From: JBGTLA01 sp041744375 | GTDB taxonomy: Bacteria > Actinomycetota > Acidimicrobiia > Spongiisociales > ZC4RG35 | Assembly (NCBI GenBank): GCA_041744375.1 | Contig: JBGTLA010000087.1 | Coordinates: 1-42,936, forward strand | Direction of reading: 5' to 3' | Length of the DNA stretch: 42,936 nucleotides | Part shown: piece after piece, positions 24,886 to 32,749 of the stretch | How the letters are laid out: every line of letters starts with the position of its first letter | How positions within the stretch are numbered: position 1 is the stretch's first letter | The notes under the pieces: model-generated | What the model was told of the DNA's origin: nothing | The model's database searches: none | Seen by the model: the letters and a program-made list of their open reading frames with translations, nothing else | Made by a program: the position numbers and the translations under genes

Positions 24886-24891
24886 TACGTT
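24886..24891 (+). promoter_or_regulatory. putative -10 (TACGTT), leaderless start of small Cys protein
   Basis: TACGTT ends 6 nt before the ATG at 24898. The intervening GGCGGG is too close to the start codon to serve as a normal ribosome binding site. Confidence 0.4.
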
Positions 24892-24897
24892 GGCGGG

Positions 24898-25098
24898 ATG
24901 CTGATCGACTGCGAATCCTGCCGAATGCGTGACACTCCTGTTTGTGACGACTGCGTTGTCACGGTGATGTTGGGCCACAGCCCATACGAGATGGGCGAGA
25001 GCGAGAGGGCGGCGCTCGACAACCTGGCCAACGCCGGTCTGTGCCCGCCTCTCAGGCTGGTGGTCGACCAGGACCCCACCAGTCGTCGTGCCGGGTGA
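24898..25098 (+). CDS. small conserved CxxC-x7-CxxC protein
   Basis: A 66-residue protein with four N-terminal cysteines, C5-x2-C8-x7-C16-x2-C19, in DCESCRMRDTPVCDDCVV. This looks like a zinc knuckle or ribbon. VTVMLGHSP and the C-terminal ALDNLANAGLCPPLRLVV follow. Similar short proteins with the same layout occur widely in actinobacteria, from memory of Streptomyces and Mycobacterium genomes; none has a function I can name. It lies 37 bp after the NDH-2 gene and 25 bp before the QueG-like gene. TACGTT 6 nt upstream suggests its own leaderless promoter. Confidence 0.75.
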   Translation: MLIDCESCRMRDTPVCDDCVVTVMLGHSPYEMGESERAALDNLANAGLCPPLRLVVDQDPTSRRAG

Positions 25099-25111
25099 CG
25101 CCGGTTGGACA

Positions 25112-25117
25112 TAACCT
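25112..25117 (+). promoter_or_regulatory. putative -10 (TAACCT), leaderless start of queG-like gene
   Basis: TAACCT ends 6 nt before the GTG at 25124, in the 25-bp spacer after the small Cys gene. The intervening GGTGGA abuts the start codon. Confidence 0.4.
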
Positions 25118-25123
25118 GGTGGA

Positions 25124-26209
25124 GTGGCAAGCAGCGGTTTGCGCAGTGCGGTGGAAATGGCGGGACGTCGGGGCGGCCTCGACCGCGTCGGCGTGGCCGC
25201 TCCGCACGCATTCGACGACGTGCGCGCCACGATGGAAGGCCGGCTCGACAGCGGGCTCGCCGCACGGCTCACGTTCACCTACAAGGACCCCCGCCAGGCG
25301 ACGGAACCACTGCTCTCGTTCCCGTGGGCACAGTCGCTCGTCGTAGGGCTCCGCTCCTACCTGCCGGAGGCGGGACCGACCACTAGCCGTCGCGGCTACG
25401 GACGAGTTGCCCGCTTCGCCGTCACGGACCCCTATGCCCCGCTGCGGAGAGGACTCGACGCCATAGCCGCCACTCTCGGGGAGGCCGGCCACCGCACGGA
25501 GGTGGTGATCGACGACGACCGTCTCGTCGACAGGGCTGCGGCGGTTAGGGCCGGGATCGGCTGGTGGGGGAAGTCGACGATGGTGCTCACACCCGGAGTC
25601 GGGCCGTGGTTCGTCATCGGGGCGGTGGTGACCGATGCGGGGTTGGAACCGGGCACACCCATGGTCAGGACGTGTGGTTCATGCGTGGCGTGCCTTCCCG
25701 CTTGCCCGACCGGCGCCCTCATCGAGCCCGGGGTTTTGGATGCGCGTCGATGTCTCGCTGCTCTCGCGCAGCGCTCGGGGGTCATTCCCCGGCAATGGCG
25801 ACAGGCGATGGGGGACAGGCTGTACGGATGTGACGACTGTCTCGACGCCTGCCCACCGGGAATGAAGGCTGCTGCTGGGGACGGGCCGTCTGGCAGTGTT
25901 TCCCTCGCATGGGTGCTGACGGCCGATGACACTGCCCTCATGGGGGCCTTCTCCCACTTCTATCTCCCCGGCCGCACCCCGAGGATCATAAGGCGTAATG
26001 CGCTGGTGGCCGCCGGAAACCAGCCCGACGCCGGTTTGGGTCGGCTCGTCACCCAACACGTCGGGCACCGAGATTGGTTGCTCCGGGCCCACGCCGTTTG
26101 GGCGTTGGGCAGAATCGGCGGAGCAGGGGCGCAAGGGGTCCTCTCCGACCACCTGCGTAGGGAATCTCGCCCCGAGGTCATCACCGAACTGGAACAAGAG
26201 CTCCGCTGA
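25124..26209 (+). CDS. queG: epoxyqueuosine reductase-like iron-sulfur protein
   Basis: A 361-residue protein of the QueG family, which uses cobalamin and two [4Fe-4S] clusters to reduce epoxyqueuosine to queuosine in tRNA. RAGIGWWGKSTMVLTPGVG and FVIGAVVTDA match the active-site region. The bacterial ferredoxin-type motifs are CGSCVACLPACP (about 183-194) and CDDCLDACPP (about 236-245), supplying eight cysteines. The C-terminal part has HEAT-like repeats (LLRAHAVWALGRIGG), as in QueG. The start GTG at 25124 has TAACCT 6 nt upstream. No other queuosine gene is in view, so the family call is firm but the tRNA substrate is inferred. Confidence 0.85.
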   Translation: MASSGLRSAVEMAGRRGGLDRVGVAAPHAFDDVRATMEGRLDSGLAARLTFTYKDPRQATEPLLSFPWAQSLVVGLRSYLPEAGPTTSRRGYGRVARFAVTDPYAPLRRGLDAIAATLGEAGHRTEVVIDDDRLVDRAAAVRAGIGWWGKSTMVLTPGVGPWFVIGAVVTDAGLEPGTPMVRTCGSCVACLPACPTGALIEPGVLDARRCLAALAQRSGVIPRQWRQAMGDRLYGCDDCLDACPPGMKAAAGDGPSGSVSLAWVLTADDTALMGAFSHFYLPGRTPRIIRRNALVAAGNQPDAGLGRLVTQHVGHRDWLLRAHAVWALGRIGGAGAQGVLSDHLRRESRPEVITELEQELR

Positions 26210-26231
26210 GATCACCGCCGTTCCCCGCCAG

Positions 26232-26246
26232 GCAACCCCGGGTTGC
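26232..26246. repeat. perfect palindrome GCAACCC-C-GGGTTGC
   Basis: A 15-bp inverted repeat in the convergent spacer between queG and the phosphorylase. Its AACCC/GGGTT core recurs 24 bp downstream in the 39-bp repeat at 26257-26295. It could act as a transcription-end hairpin on either strand, but no U-tract is present. Confidence 0.6.
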
Positions 26247-26256
26247 AGCCACCGCT

Positions 26257-26295
26257 GGGCGATGGTTCGAACCCTGGGTTGCGGGCTTGCGGGCC
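26257..26295. repeat. 39-bp AACCCTGGGTT repeat, copy 1
   Basis: It starts GGGCGATGGTTCGAACCC and contains the palindrome AACCCTGGGTT followed by TTGC units. A closely similar copy lies at 36766-36804. This one is in the convergent spacer between queG and the glycogen phosphorylase. Its role is unknown; it may be a small dispersed intergenic repeat. Confidence 0.65.
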
Positions 26296-26313
26296 GTCGG
26301 GCCGCCTCCTGCC

Positions 26314-28437
26314 TCAGCGACTCAGCGGGACGTAGGCCTGCTCCATGTAGTCGGCCACCATCCGATGGGCCGAGAAGCGCACCAGCGTGGAAGCGATCGA
26401 ATGGCGCATACGTTCGACCCATGCCAGCGGAATCCCCCCCTCGTCGCGGTCGTAATACATGGGGGCGACCTCGTCGGCGAGTACCCGGTAGAAGTCGTCG
26501 GCGTCGTTGGCGTCGACGACTTCGTGGTCGTCCGATCCGTCACTCAAGCCGAATGCCCATCCGTTCTCGCCGTCGAAACCCTCGGCCCACCAACCGTCGA
26601 GCACCGATAGGTTGAGGACCCCGTTCATGGCCGCCTTCATCCCCGAGGTTCCGGACGCCTCCATCGGCGGCCGCGGGTTGTTGACCCACACATCGCACCC
26701 TTGAACCAGGAAGCGGGCCATGCGGGCGTCGTAGTCCTCGAGCACGAACATGTGGCCAGCAAGCTCGGGAAGCCGGGACAGCTCGACCAGATGGCGGATG
26801 AGGGCTTGCCCGTGCTCGTCGGCTGGGTGGGCTTTGCCGGCGAACACGAGTTGGAGGGGACGGGCGGGGTTGGTGACGATGGCTCCGAGACGTTTGACGT
26901 CCCGGAAGATCAAGGTCGCCCTCTTGTACGTGGCGAAACGGCGGGCGAAACCCAGAGTGAGGGTATGTCCCGAAAAGAGACTATCCACCGCCCGCAGATC
27001 GTCGGGCGCCGAGCCGTGCCGTGCGAGCTGGCGTTGCAGTCGTCCGCGTGCGAACCGGGCCAGCTCCTGTTTCCTCCCCTGGTGGAGGTTCCAGAGCTCC
27101 GTCAGCTGGAGTTCTTCGATCCGGTTCAATCGTTCGGGGTGTTCGAGCAGGGTCGAAGGCCAGGTGAGCCCGAACTCACTCCGCAGGAGGCGGCCGCCAC
27201 TCCGACCTATCCAGGTCGGGGTGTGAACCCCGTTGGTGATGGCGAGAGCATCGTGGCCGATCAACCAGGCCCAGTCCCGGGTGACGATCTCGCCGTGGCG
27301 TTGGGACACACCGTTGACGACCGAGGCGAAGCGGATGGCCAGGGCTCCCATGTCGAAGTGGCCGGCGTCTCCGTTGGAGCGAGCGAGCTCGTCGAGGCCG
27401 TCTGGGTCGGTGCCGAGACGCCTCGCCCACGGACCCAGGTACTTGTCGGAGATCCACGTTTCGAACCGCTCATTCCCGGCGGGGACGGGTGTGTGCAGGG
27501 TGAACACCGTTCGGGCCTGTACCTTCTCCCGGGCCGTGTCGAAGTCGGCACCGGTATCCATCTCGGTTGCCGTCCGCTCCAGCGACGAGAGGGCGGCGTG
27601 GCCCTCGTTGGCATGCCACACCGCCGGTTCGATGCCGAGAGCGCGCAGGGTGCGGACCCCACCTATGCCGAGGACCATCTCTTGGATGAAGCGCATCTCC
27701 CGTCCCCTGACATACAAGGTGTGGGTGATCGGCCGGTCGGCGGGTTCGTTCTCTCGTGTGTCGGTGTCGAGGAGCAACAGCGAGACCCGACCCACCGCCA
27801 AACTCCACACGGCCACGGTCAAGGCCCGGCCGGGCACTTCTAGGGTCACCTTGAGCTGGCCCCCCGTGGGAGCCGCCACCGGCCGCAGCGGCAGTCGGGA
27901 GATGTCCAGGAAGGGCGAGATGTGCTGTTGGTCCCCATCGGCGTCGACTTCCTGACGGAAGTAGCCCCGTCTATAGAAGAGGCCCACGCCGAGAAACGGC
28001 AGCCCGAGGTCCGAGGCCGACTTGACGTGGTCGCCGGCCAAGATCCCGAGCCCGCCCGAGTAGAAGGGAACCGAGTTGTGCAGGCCGTACTCGGTGCACA
28101 GGTAGGCCACCGGCCCCGACAGCGGAGAACCCTGCCGGGTGTACCAGGTGTCTTCGGCAGTCAGGTAGTTGTTGAAACGAGAAAGAGCATCCCGGTAACG
28201 ATCCTGCACCGACTCGAGCTGTTCGAGCTCTTGCCACCGCTGCGGTTCGAGGGCGGTGATGATGTCGAGGGGATTGTGGGTTTGTTCCCACTGGTCGGGA
28301 TCGAGAGCTGCCCACAAGGCACGTCCCGACTCGTTCCACGACCACCACAGGTTGTGGGCCATGTCGACGACGCCGTGCAACGAGGGGGGGACGGGGAACT
28401 CGAGGTGGTTGAGTACGGGAATCTCGGGCGTGGGCAA
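26314..28437 (-). CDS. glgP: alpha-glucan (glycogen) phosphorylase
   Basis: GT35 phosphorylase that releases glucose 1-phosphate from glycogen or maltodextrin. The protein is about 707 residues and of the shorter type seen in Mycobacterium and archaea. The N-terminus has the DUF3417-like VDMAHNLWWSWNESGRALWA. SVPFYSGGLGILAGDHVKSA and WHANEGHAALSSLER are family motifs, and EASGTSGMKAAMNGVLNLSV holds the PLP lysine (about residue 600). I place the start at TTG 28437, ten to twenty residues before the conserved domain and preceded by GAGAGCTGAA. A frame to ATG 28569 exists, but its extra 44 residues are not family-like, and a TAGCCT -10-like site (28474-28469) lies inside it. The gene is divergent from ilvD. 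Confidence 0.88.
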   Translation of the reverse strand: MPTPEIPVLNHLEFPVPPSLHGVVDMAHNLWWSWNESGRALWAALDPDQWEQTHNPLDIITALEPQRWQELEQLESVQDRYRDALSRFNNYLTAEDTWYTRQGSPLSGPVAYLCTEYGLHNSVPFYSGGLGILAGDHVKSASDLGLPFLGVGLFYRRGYFRQEVDADGDQQHISPFLDISRLPLRPVAAPTGGQLKVTLEVPGRALTVAVWSLAVGRVSLLLLDTDTRENEPADRPITHTLYVRGREMRFIQEMVLGIGGVRTLRALGIEPAVWHANEGHAALSSLERTATEMDTGADFDTAREKVQARTVFTLHTPVPAGNERFETWISDKYLGPWARRLGTDPDGLDELARSNGDAGHFDMGALAIRFASVVNGVSQRHGEIVTRDWAWLIGHDALAITNGVHTPTWIGRSGGRLLRSEFGLTWPSTLLEHPERLNRIEELQLTELWNLHQGRKQELARFARGRLQRQLARHGSAPDDLRAVDSLFSGHTLTLGFARRFATYKRATLIFRDVKRLGAIVTNPARPLQLVFAGKAHPADEHGQALIRHLVELSRLPELAGHMFVLEDYDARMARFLVQGCDVWVNNPRPPMEASGTSGMKAAMNGVLNLSVLDGWWAEGFDGENGWAFGLSDGSDDHEVVDANDADDFYRVLADEVAPMYYDRDEGGIPLAWVERMRHSIASTLVRFSAHRMVADYMEQAYVPLSR

Positions 28438-28645
28438 TTCAGCTCTCGGGAGGGTGGGGGAGACAGACAGGCTAGTGCTCGGACCGCGTCGTTCGGCCAC
28501 TCTCGAAGCGCCAGTGGCGGAGCCCCGAACGCAAGCACCCGCTCCGATTGCGTAAGGGAACGCGGGCATAGACGGCCGGCCAGGCCAGGGAGCGTTACGG
28601 TAGGGCGGCTCCGGGTCCTGCAGCCGTGCCTTTCCGCCCGTCCCC

Positions 28646-28651
28646 TAACAT
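28646..28651 (+). promoter_or_regulatory. putative -10 (TAACAT) of ilvD
   Basis: TAACAT ends 8 nt before the ilvD ATG at 28660, and no Shine-Dalgarno lies between. The transcript may be leaderless, so unlike ilvB there would be no room for an attenuator. Confidence 0.4.
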
Positions 28652-28659
28652 CGGGTTCG

Positions 28660-30327
28660 ATGGCTTCCAAGATCCATTCCCAGGACGTGACCGAGGGTCC
28701 GGCCAAGGCCGGTGCCCGGGCGATGTTGCGGGCCGTCGGTTTGGGTGAGGACGACTTCTCCAAACCCCAGGTGGGGTTGGTCTCGGCCGGCAACGAGGTG
28801 ACTCCCTGCAACCTGACCGGTCCGGCCCTGGCCGAACTGGCCAAAGCGGGTGTTGTGGCGGCAGGGGGAGTGGGCCTGACCTTTGCCACTATCGCCGTGT
28901 CCGACGGCATCTCCATGGGCCACGAAGGCATGCGCGCCTCCCTCGTCTCCCGTGAGGTCATCGCCGACTCCGTCGAGCTGGTGATGCATGCCGAGCGTTT
29001 CGATGCCATGGTGACGATCGCTGGGTGTGACAAGTCTCTCCCCGGCATGCTGATGGCGGCGGCTCGTACCAACTTGCCATCGGTGTTCTTGTACGGAGGG
29101 TCGAGCCTTCCAGGTCGATATCGCGGTCGTGACATCTCGATCGTGGACGTCTTCGAGGGAATCGGGGCACTGTCCGAAGGTCGAATCGAGCCGGCCGACC
29201 TGCTGGAACTGGAGCGGAACGCCTGTCCGGGAGCCGGTTCGTGCGCCGGGATGTTCACGGCCAACACCATGGCCGCGGTGGGCGAGGCCATCGGCATGTC
29301 TCTGCCGGGTTCGGCGACGGTGCCGGCAATCGACGATCGACTGGCCGGCTTCGCCCGTCGTTCAGGGGAGGCGGCGATGGCGCTGCTGGCCGACGGCGTC
29401 CGGCCTCGACAGATCATGACCCGCCGCGCTTTCGAGAACGCCATAACCACGGTCATGGCGTTGGGCGGCTCGACCAACGCGGTGCTCCATCTGCTGGCCA
29501 TCGCCCACGAAGCCGACGTCGCTCTCGAACTGGAGGATTTCGACCGCATCAGCCGGCGCACCCCGCACCTCGGCGACCTCAAGCCGTTCGGGCGCTTTCA
29601 CATGGTCGATCTCGACCGGATCGGTGGGGTGCCGGTGGTCCTGCGGGCACTCCTCGACGAGGGTCTCATCCATGGCGAGGCGCTCACCGTCACTGGCCAG
29701 ACGATGGCCGAGAATCTCGTCGACGTGTCCTTCCCTGCCGACCAGGAGGTCATCCTGCCGACGTCGGCGCCGTTAGCCGCCGAAGGAGGCATTGCCATCC
29801 TGCGCGGCACGCTGGCCCCCCAGGGTGCGGTGGTGAAAGTGGCCGGAATCGAACTGGATGTGTTGCAGGGACCCGCCAAGGTGTTCGACGGCGAGCAGGA
29901 CGCCCTTGCGGCCCTCTTCGAGCATCGAATCCATCCCGGCGACATCGTCGTCATCCGCACCGAAGGCCCCAAAGGCGGCCCCGGCATGCGTGAGATGCTC
30001 CAGATCACCGCCGCCATCAAGGGGGCCGGATTGGGCAAGGACGTGCTCTTGATCACCGACGGGCGTTTCTCGGGCGGGACCACGGGACTGTGTATCGGGC
30101 ATGTGGCGCCCGAGTCGGAGGTAGGTGGCCCCATCGCCCTGGTGGAGAGCGGCGACACGATTCGTGTCCATGTGGCCAATCGAACTCTGGATCTCATGGT
30201 CGACGAAGTGACCCTGGCGGAGCGCCGTGCCAACTGGAAGCCTCACGAGCCCCGCTATCGCACCGGGGTGCTCGCCAAGTACGCCCGCCTGGTCGGCTCG
30301 GCTGAGACTGGTGCCGTAACCGGCTGA
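28660..30327 (+). CDS. ilvD: dihydroxy-acid dehydratase
   Basis: Dehydrates dihydroxy acids to 2-oxo acids, the third common step of branched-chain amino-acid synthesis. The 555 residues are the usual length. The iron-sulfur ligands are visible: C50 in GNEVTPCNLTG, C123 in AGCDKSLPGM and C195 in NACPGAGSCAGMFTANTM. Three such cysteines fit the [2Fe-2S] class of actinobacteria. Further signatures are GGSTNAVLHLLA, GPKGGPGMREML and TDGRFSGGTTG. The frame is open a further 246 codons upstream, but that part is antisense to the phosphorylase gene and not homologous. It is separated from ilvBNC by about 10 kb and divergent from glgP. Edd, a paralogue, is unlikely given the context. Confidence 0.95.
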   Translation: MASKIHSQDVTEGPAKAGARAMLRAVGLGEDDFSKPQVGLVSAGNEVTPCNLTGPALAELAKAGVVAAGGVGLTFATIAVSDGISMGHEGMRASLVSREVIADSVELVMHAERFDAMVTIAGCDKSLPGMLMAAARTNLPSVFLYGGSSLPGRYRGRDISIVDVFEGIGALSEGRIEPADLLELERNACPGAGSCAGMFTANTMAAVGEAIGMSLPGSATVPAIDDRLAGFARRSGEAAMALLADGVRPRQIMTRRAFENAITTVMALGGSTNAVLHLLAIAHEADVALELEDFDRISRRTPHLGDLKPFGRFHMVDLDRIGGVPVVLRALLDEGLIHGEALTVTGQTMAENLVDVSFPADQEVILPTSAPLAAEGGIAILRGTLAPQGAVVKVAGIELDVLQGPAKVFDGEQDALAALFEHRIHPGDIVVIRTEGPKGGPGMREMLQITAAIKGAGLGKDVLLITDGRFSGGTTGLCIGHVAPESEVGGPIALVESGDTIRVHVANRTLDLMVDEVTLAERRANWKPHEPRYRTGVLAKYARLVGSAETGAVTG

Positions 30328-30382
30328 CGTTCGTCGGAGCCCGTCCCTCGATCGATGGTGTTACGTGCGTGGCGGCCGCCGG

Positions 30383-30889
30383 TCAGGACTGTACGGTGGC
30401 CGACAATCCGGGCGGCTGGTTGAGGGTCTGGAAGACCACGCAGTACCGCTCTGTCAGCCGCAGCAGGGTATCGATGCGGTCCGTCGGCTCGTCGGTGTCC
30501 AGCACGAAGACAAGGCGGATGGAACGGAACCCGATCGGGGCCTCTTTGTCGACACCAAGGGTGCCCCGAAAGTCGATGTCGCCTTCGGCCTCCACTACCG
30601 CCTCTCCCAGGTGAAAGTCGATGGCCGTGGCGACCGACTTGAGGGTGACTCCGGCACACGCCACCAATGCCTCCAGGAGCATGTCGCCCGAGCACAGCTC
30701 CAGCCCGCTTCCGCCCGTCGCAGGATGAAGCCCTGCGGTGGCGAGCGCTCGTCCCGTCTCGACCTTGCAGGTTATCGCCTGTTCGTCGACCACCCCACGG
30801 GCGCGCAAGGTGACCAGGGCGGCTTCGGGTTCTCCTCGGTAGTGGTCCTTGATCGGTGCTTGCATCGCCTTGAGGGCGATGGAGTCCAC
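30383..30889 (-). CDS. OsmC family peroxiredoxin-like protein
   Basis: A 168-residue protein of the OsmC/Ohr fold, whose members reduce organic hydroperoxides with a cysteine pair. GGSGLELCSGDMLLEALVAC holds cysteines in the first conserved helix, followed by AGVTLKSVATA; the motif ERYCVVFQTL near the C-terminus supplies another. Two cysteines close together differ from the classic Ohr spacing, so it belongs to a divergent subgroup and activity is uncertain. The GTG start at 30889 has GAGGAG upstream. It is convergent with ilvD and divergent from the membrane-protein gene at 30969. Confidence 0.85.
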   Translation of the reverse strand: MDSIALKAMQAPIKDHYRGEPEAALVTLRARGVVDEQAITCKVETGRALATAGLHPATGGSGLELCSGDMLLEALVACAGVTLKSVATAIDFHLGEAVVEAEGDIDFRGTLGVDKEAPIGFRSIRLVFVLDTDEPTDRIDTLLRLTERYCVVFQTLNQPPGLSATVQS

Positions 30890-30955
30890 GACGTCTCCTC
30901 TGTCTCCTCGATTGGTCGTCCGCTCAGCCTACACCGGAGACGTTGCTCGACTCCC

Positions 30956-30961
30956 TATCCT
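30956..30961 (+). promoter_or_regulatory. putative -10 (TATCCT), leaderless start of membrane protein
   Basis: TATCCT ends 7 nt before the ATG at 30969 in the 79-bp divergent spacer with the OsmC gene. There is no Shine-Dalgarno. Confidence 0.45.
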
Positions 30962-30968
30962 GAACCGA

Positions 30969-31283
30969 ATGGTCAAGGTGTATGCCGTGGTGTTGAGCCT
31001 GGGGCTGGTGGTCCTCATCGGCTGGATCGTGCTCCGAGCGCTGGCGGTGAACATCGATCGGGCAACCATCGACCCCGAGGAGCGCTTCGGCATAGGTGGG
31101 CGCCGGGTGGTGGCGGCGCTGGTTGGATTCGGGATGGCAGGCATGTCGGCCGAATTCTCGCCGCGTGGCATCACCTGGCCCTTCGCACTCGGCCTCGCAG
31201 TCCTGGGTGCGGGGGCGGCAAGCTGGTACGCAGGCCGTGTCGATGGCGCGACGACCGAGCCGACCGGACGGGATCCCGGCTGA
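30969..31283 (+). CDS. small membrane protein, three helices
   Basis: A 104-residue protein with hydrophobic segments at about 4-24 (VYAVVLSLGLVVLIGWIVL), 46-62 (RRVVAALVGFGMAGMSAEFS) and 68-86 (WPFALGLAVLGAGAASWYAG). The middle loop holds IDPEERFGIGGRR. I recognise no family. The start at ATG 30969 follows TATCCT by 7 nt; the longer frame has no support. It is followed immediately by the phosphoesterase gene, whose possible ATG lies inside it, so the two are probably an operon. Confidence 0.65.
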   Translation: MVKVYAVVLSLGLVVLIGWIVLRALAVNIDRATIDPEERFGIGGRRVVAALVGFGMAGMSAEFSPRGITWPFALGLAVLGAGAASWYAGRVDGATTEPTGRDPG

Positions 31284-31284
31284 C

Positions 31285-32061
31285 GTGGTTCTCATCGTGT
31301 CGGATGTCCATGGCGAGTTCGATGCCCTGGCGCGCCTGGCCCAATCGGGTGAGACCCTTCTCATCCTCGGTGACTTGATCAACCTGATGGACTATCGCAC
31401 GGGTGAGGGAATCATCGCCGATGTCATGGGAAGCGATTTCGGCCGTCAGGTGTCGAGCCGACGCGCTGCTTCCGACTACGGCGGGATGAGGCACCTGTGG
31501 ACCGAAAGAACCGAAGGTCGTGACGCCGAGGTGCGGGCCGAGGTGGCTTCCCGGGTGGCGGATCAGTATGCCGCCTGTCAGCGGGCGCTGGCGGGCGGAA
31601 CGGGTTACGTGACGTTCGGGAACGTCGACCGGCCCGCCTTGTTGCGGGAATCCCTCCCCGACGGCATGCGCTTCGTCGACGGCGATGTCGTCGACATCGA
31701 AGGCATCAGCTTCGGGTTCGTGGGTGGAGGGGTGTCCACACCGGTGGGAGCGGCGGGCGAAGTGAGCGACGAGGAGATGGAGGCGAAGCTGGCCACGCTC
31801 GGTCCCGTCGACGTGCTGTGCTCCCACCTTCCCCCCGACATCCGGGCGCTCCATCTCGACGTGGTGACGGGTCGGCCGGAACGCTCGTCTCTCCCGATTC
31901 TCGACTACCTGCGGCTTCACCGTCCGCGTCTGCACTTCTTTGGGGACGTTCACCAGCCACAGGCCACTACCTGGAGGGTGGGCAGCACCCTTTGTCGGAA
32001 CGTCGGTTACTTCCGGGCTACGCGCCGTCCGGTGGTGTTCACACCAACCGACCTGAGGTAG
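31285..32061 (+). CDS. metallophosphoesterase
   Basis: A protein of about 258 residues with the calcineurin-like phosphoesterase motifs: IVSDVHGEFDAL (D-x-H, metal ligands), LILGDLINLMD (GD), FGNVDRP (GNxD), a histidine in SHLPPDI, and HFFGDVHQPQ (GDxH). The substrate is unknown; such enzymes cleave phosphomono- or diesters. I use GTG 31285, just after the upstream stop, because it begins at the first beta strand. ATG 31243, overlapping the preceding gene by 41 bp, is the alternative. The insert between GDLIN and GNVDRP is long (about 80 residues) and charged. Confidence 0.78.
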   Translation: MVLIVSDVHGEFDALARLAQSGETLLILGDLINLMDYRTGEGIIADVMGSDFGRQVSSRRAASDYGGMRHLWTERTEGRDAEVRAEVASRVADQYAACQRALAGGTGYVTFGNVDRPALLRESLPDGMRFVDGDVVDIEGISFGFVGGGVSTPVGAAGEVSDEEMEAKLATLGPVDVLCSHLPPDIRALHLDVVTGRPERSSLPILDYLRLHRPRLHFFGDVHQPQATTWRVGSTLCRNVGYFRATRRPVVFTPTDLR

Positions 32062-32138
32062 GCGTCGACACAAGGCAGGAGTCTCGGCGGAGCCGGGACT
32101 ACGCTGAGGCGTCCTGCCCAGTCTCAGGAGCATCGAGA

Positions 32139-32579
32139 ATGGCCGAAGGCACCGTCCAATCGATCGAGGTCGACGCCGACCCCGAGGCTTTGTTCGAGGT
32201 GGCGGCCGACATCGAGAGCTACCCGGAGTGGGCTTCGGGTGTACGTCAGGTGGAGATCCTGCAACGGGACGAAGACGGTCGCGCCCGACGGGCCTCGTTC
32301 GTGCTGGAGGGCTTCGTCAAGGAGATTGCCTACGAACTCGTGTACGAGTACGACTTTCCCCGTCGCATGACGTGGACAGCGGATCCCAGTCCAGACATCG
32401 ACATGCTCGAAGGCTCCTACACCTTCACCCCGAAAGAGGACGGTGGAACCGAGGTGGTGTATGCCTTTCGGGTGGCGCCCACCTTCAAAATCCCCGGCTT
32501 CATCCGTCGGCAAGCCGAGAAGCAGATCGTCACCACCGCCTTGCGGGGACTTCGCAAGCGGGTCACCGAAGTCTCCTGA
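32139..32579 (+). CDS. SRPBCC (polyketide cyclase/START-like) protein
   Basis: A 146-residue protein of the SRPBCC fold, a deep-pocket lipid or small-ligand binding domain. The pattern EVDADPEALFEVAADIESYP-EW near the N-terminus and the C-terminal amphipathic helix (IPGFIRRQAEKQIVTTALRG) are typical of the cyclase/dehydrase subgroup common in actinobacteria. The ATG at 32139 has AGGAG 9 nt upstream; the frame upstream has no support. The ligand is unknown. Genes of this group often lie next to ArsA-type ATPases in actinobacterial genomes, as here. Confidence 0.82.
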   Translation: MAEGTVQSIEVDADPEALFEVAADIESYPEWASGVRQVEILQRDEDGRARRASFVLEGFVKEIAYELVYEYDFPRRMTWTADPSPDIDMLEGSYTFTPKEDGGTEVVYAFRVAPTFKIPGFIRRQAEKQIVTTALRGLRKRVTEVS

Positions 32580-32662
32580 CTCGAAGCGTCCACGGTGGCC
32601 GTAAACGACCCGCCCGACGGTAACGTGAGTCGTGTGGGGGACGAATTCTTGGGAGTGAGCAC

Positions 32663-32743
32663 ATGCCCGATCGAGGACACGATCAGATTCCACATGGTGG
32701 GCGCAAGCACCTCCGCACCTCGACACTTCACGGATCGGCTTAG
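32663..32743 (+). CDS. possible 26-residue ORF upstream of arsA
   Basis: ATG at 32663 has GGGAGTGAGC upstream, a better ribosome binding site than arsA itself has. The ORF ends 6 bp before the arsA start. The peptide (MPDRGHDQIPHGGRKHL...) is basic and matches nothing I know. It may be a translated leader or a chance ORF. Confidence 0.25.
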   Translation: MPDRGHDQIPHGGRKHLRTSTLHGSA

Positions 32744-32749
32744 GGGCCT

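Noticed and set aside
26262..26275. GGTTCGAACCC resembling a tRNA T-arm
   Set aside because: No acceptor, D or anticodon arms could be formed around it, and the same motif in the copy at 36766-36804 reads GGTGCGAACCC. It is part of a palindromic repeat.
27922..28659. 246-codon upstream extension of ilvD
   Set aside because: It is antisense to glycogen phosphorylase and lies before the normal DHAD N-terminus.
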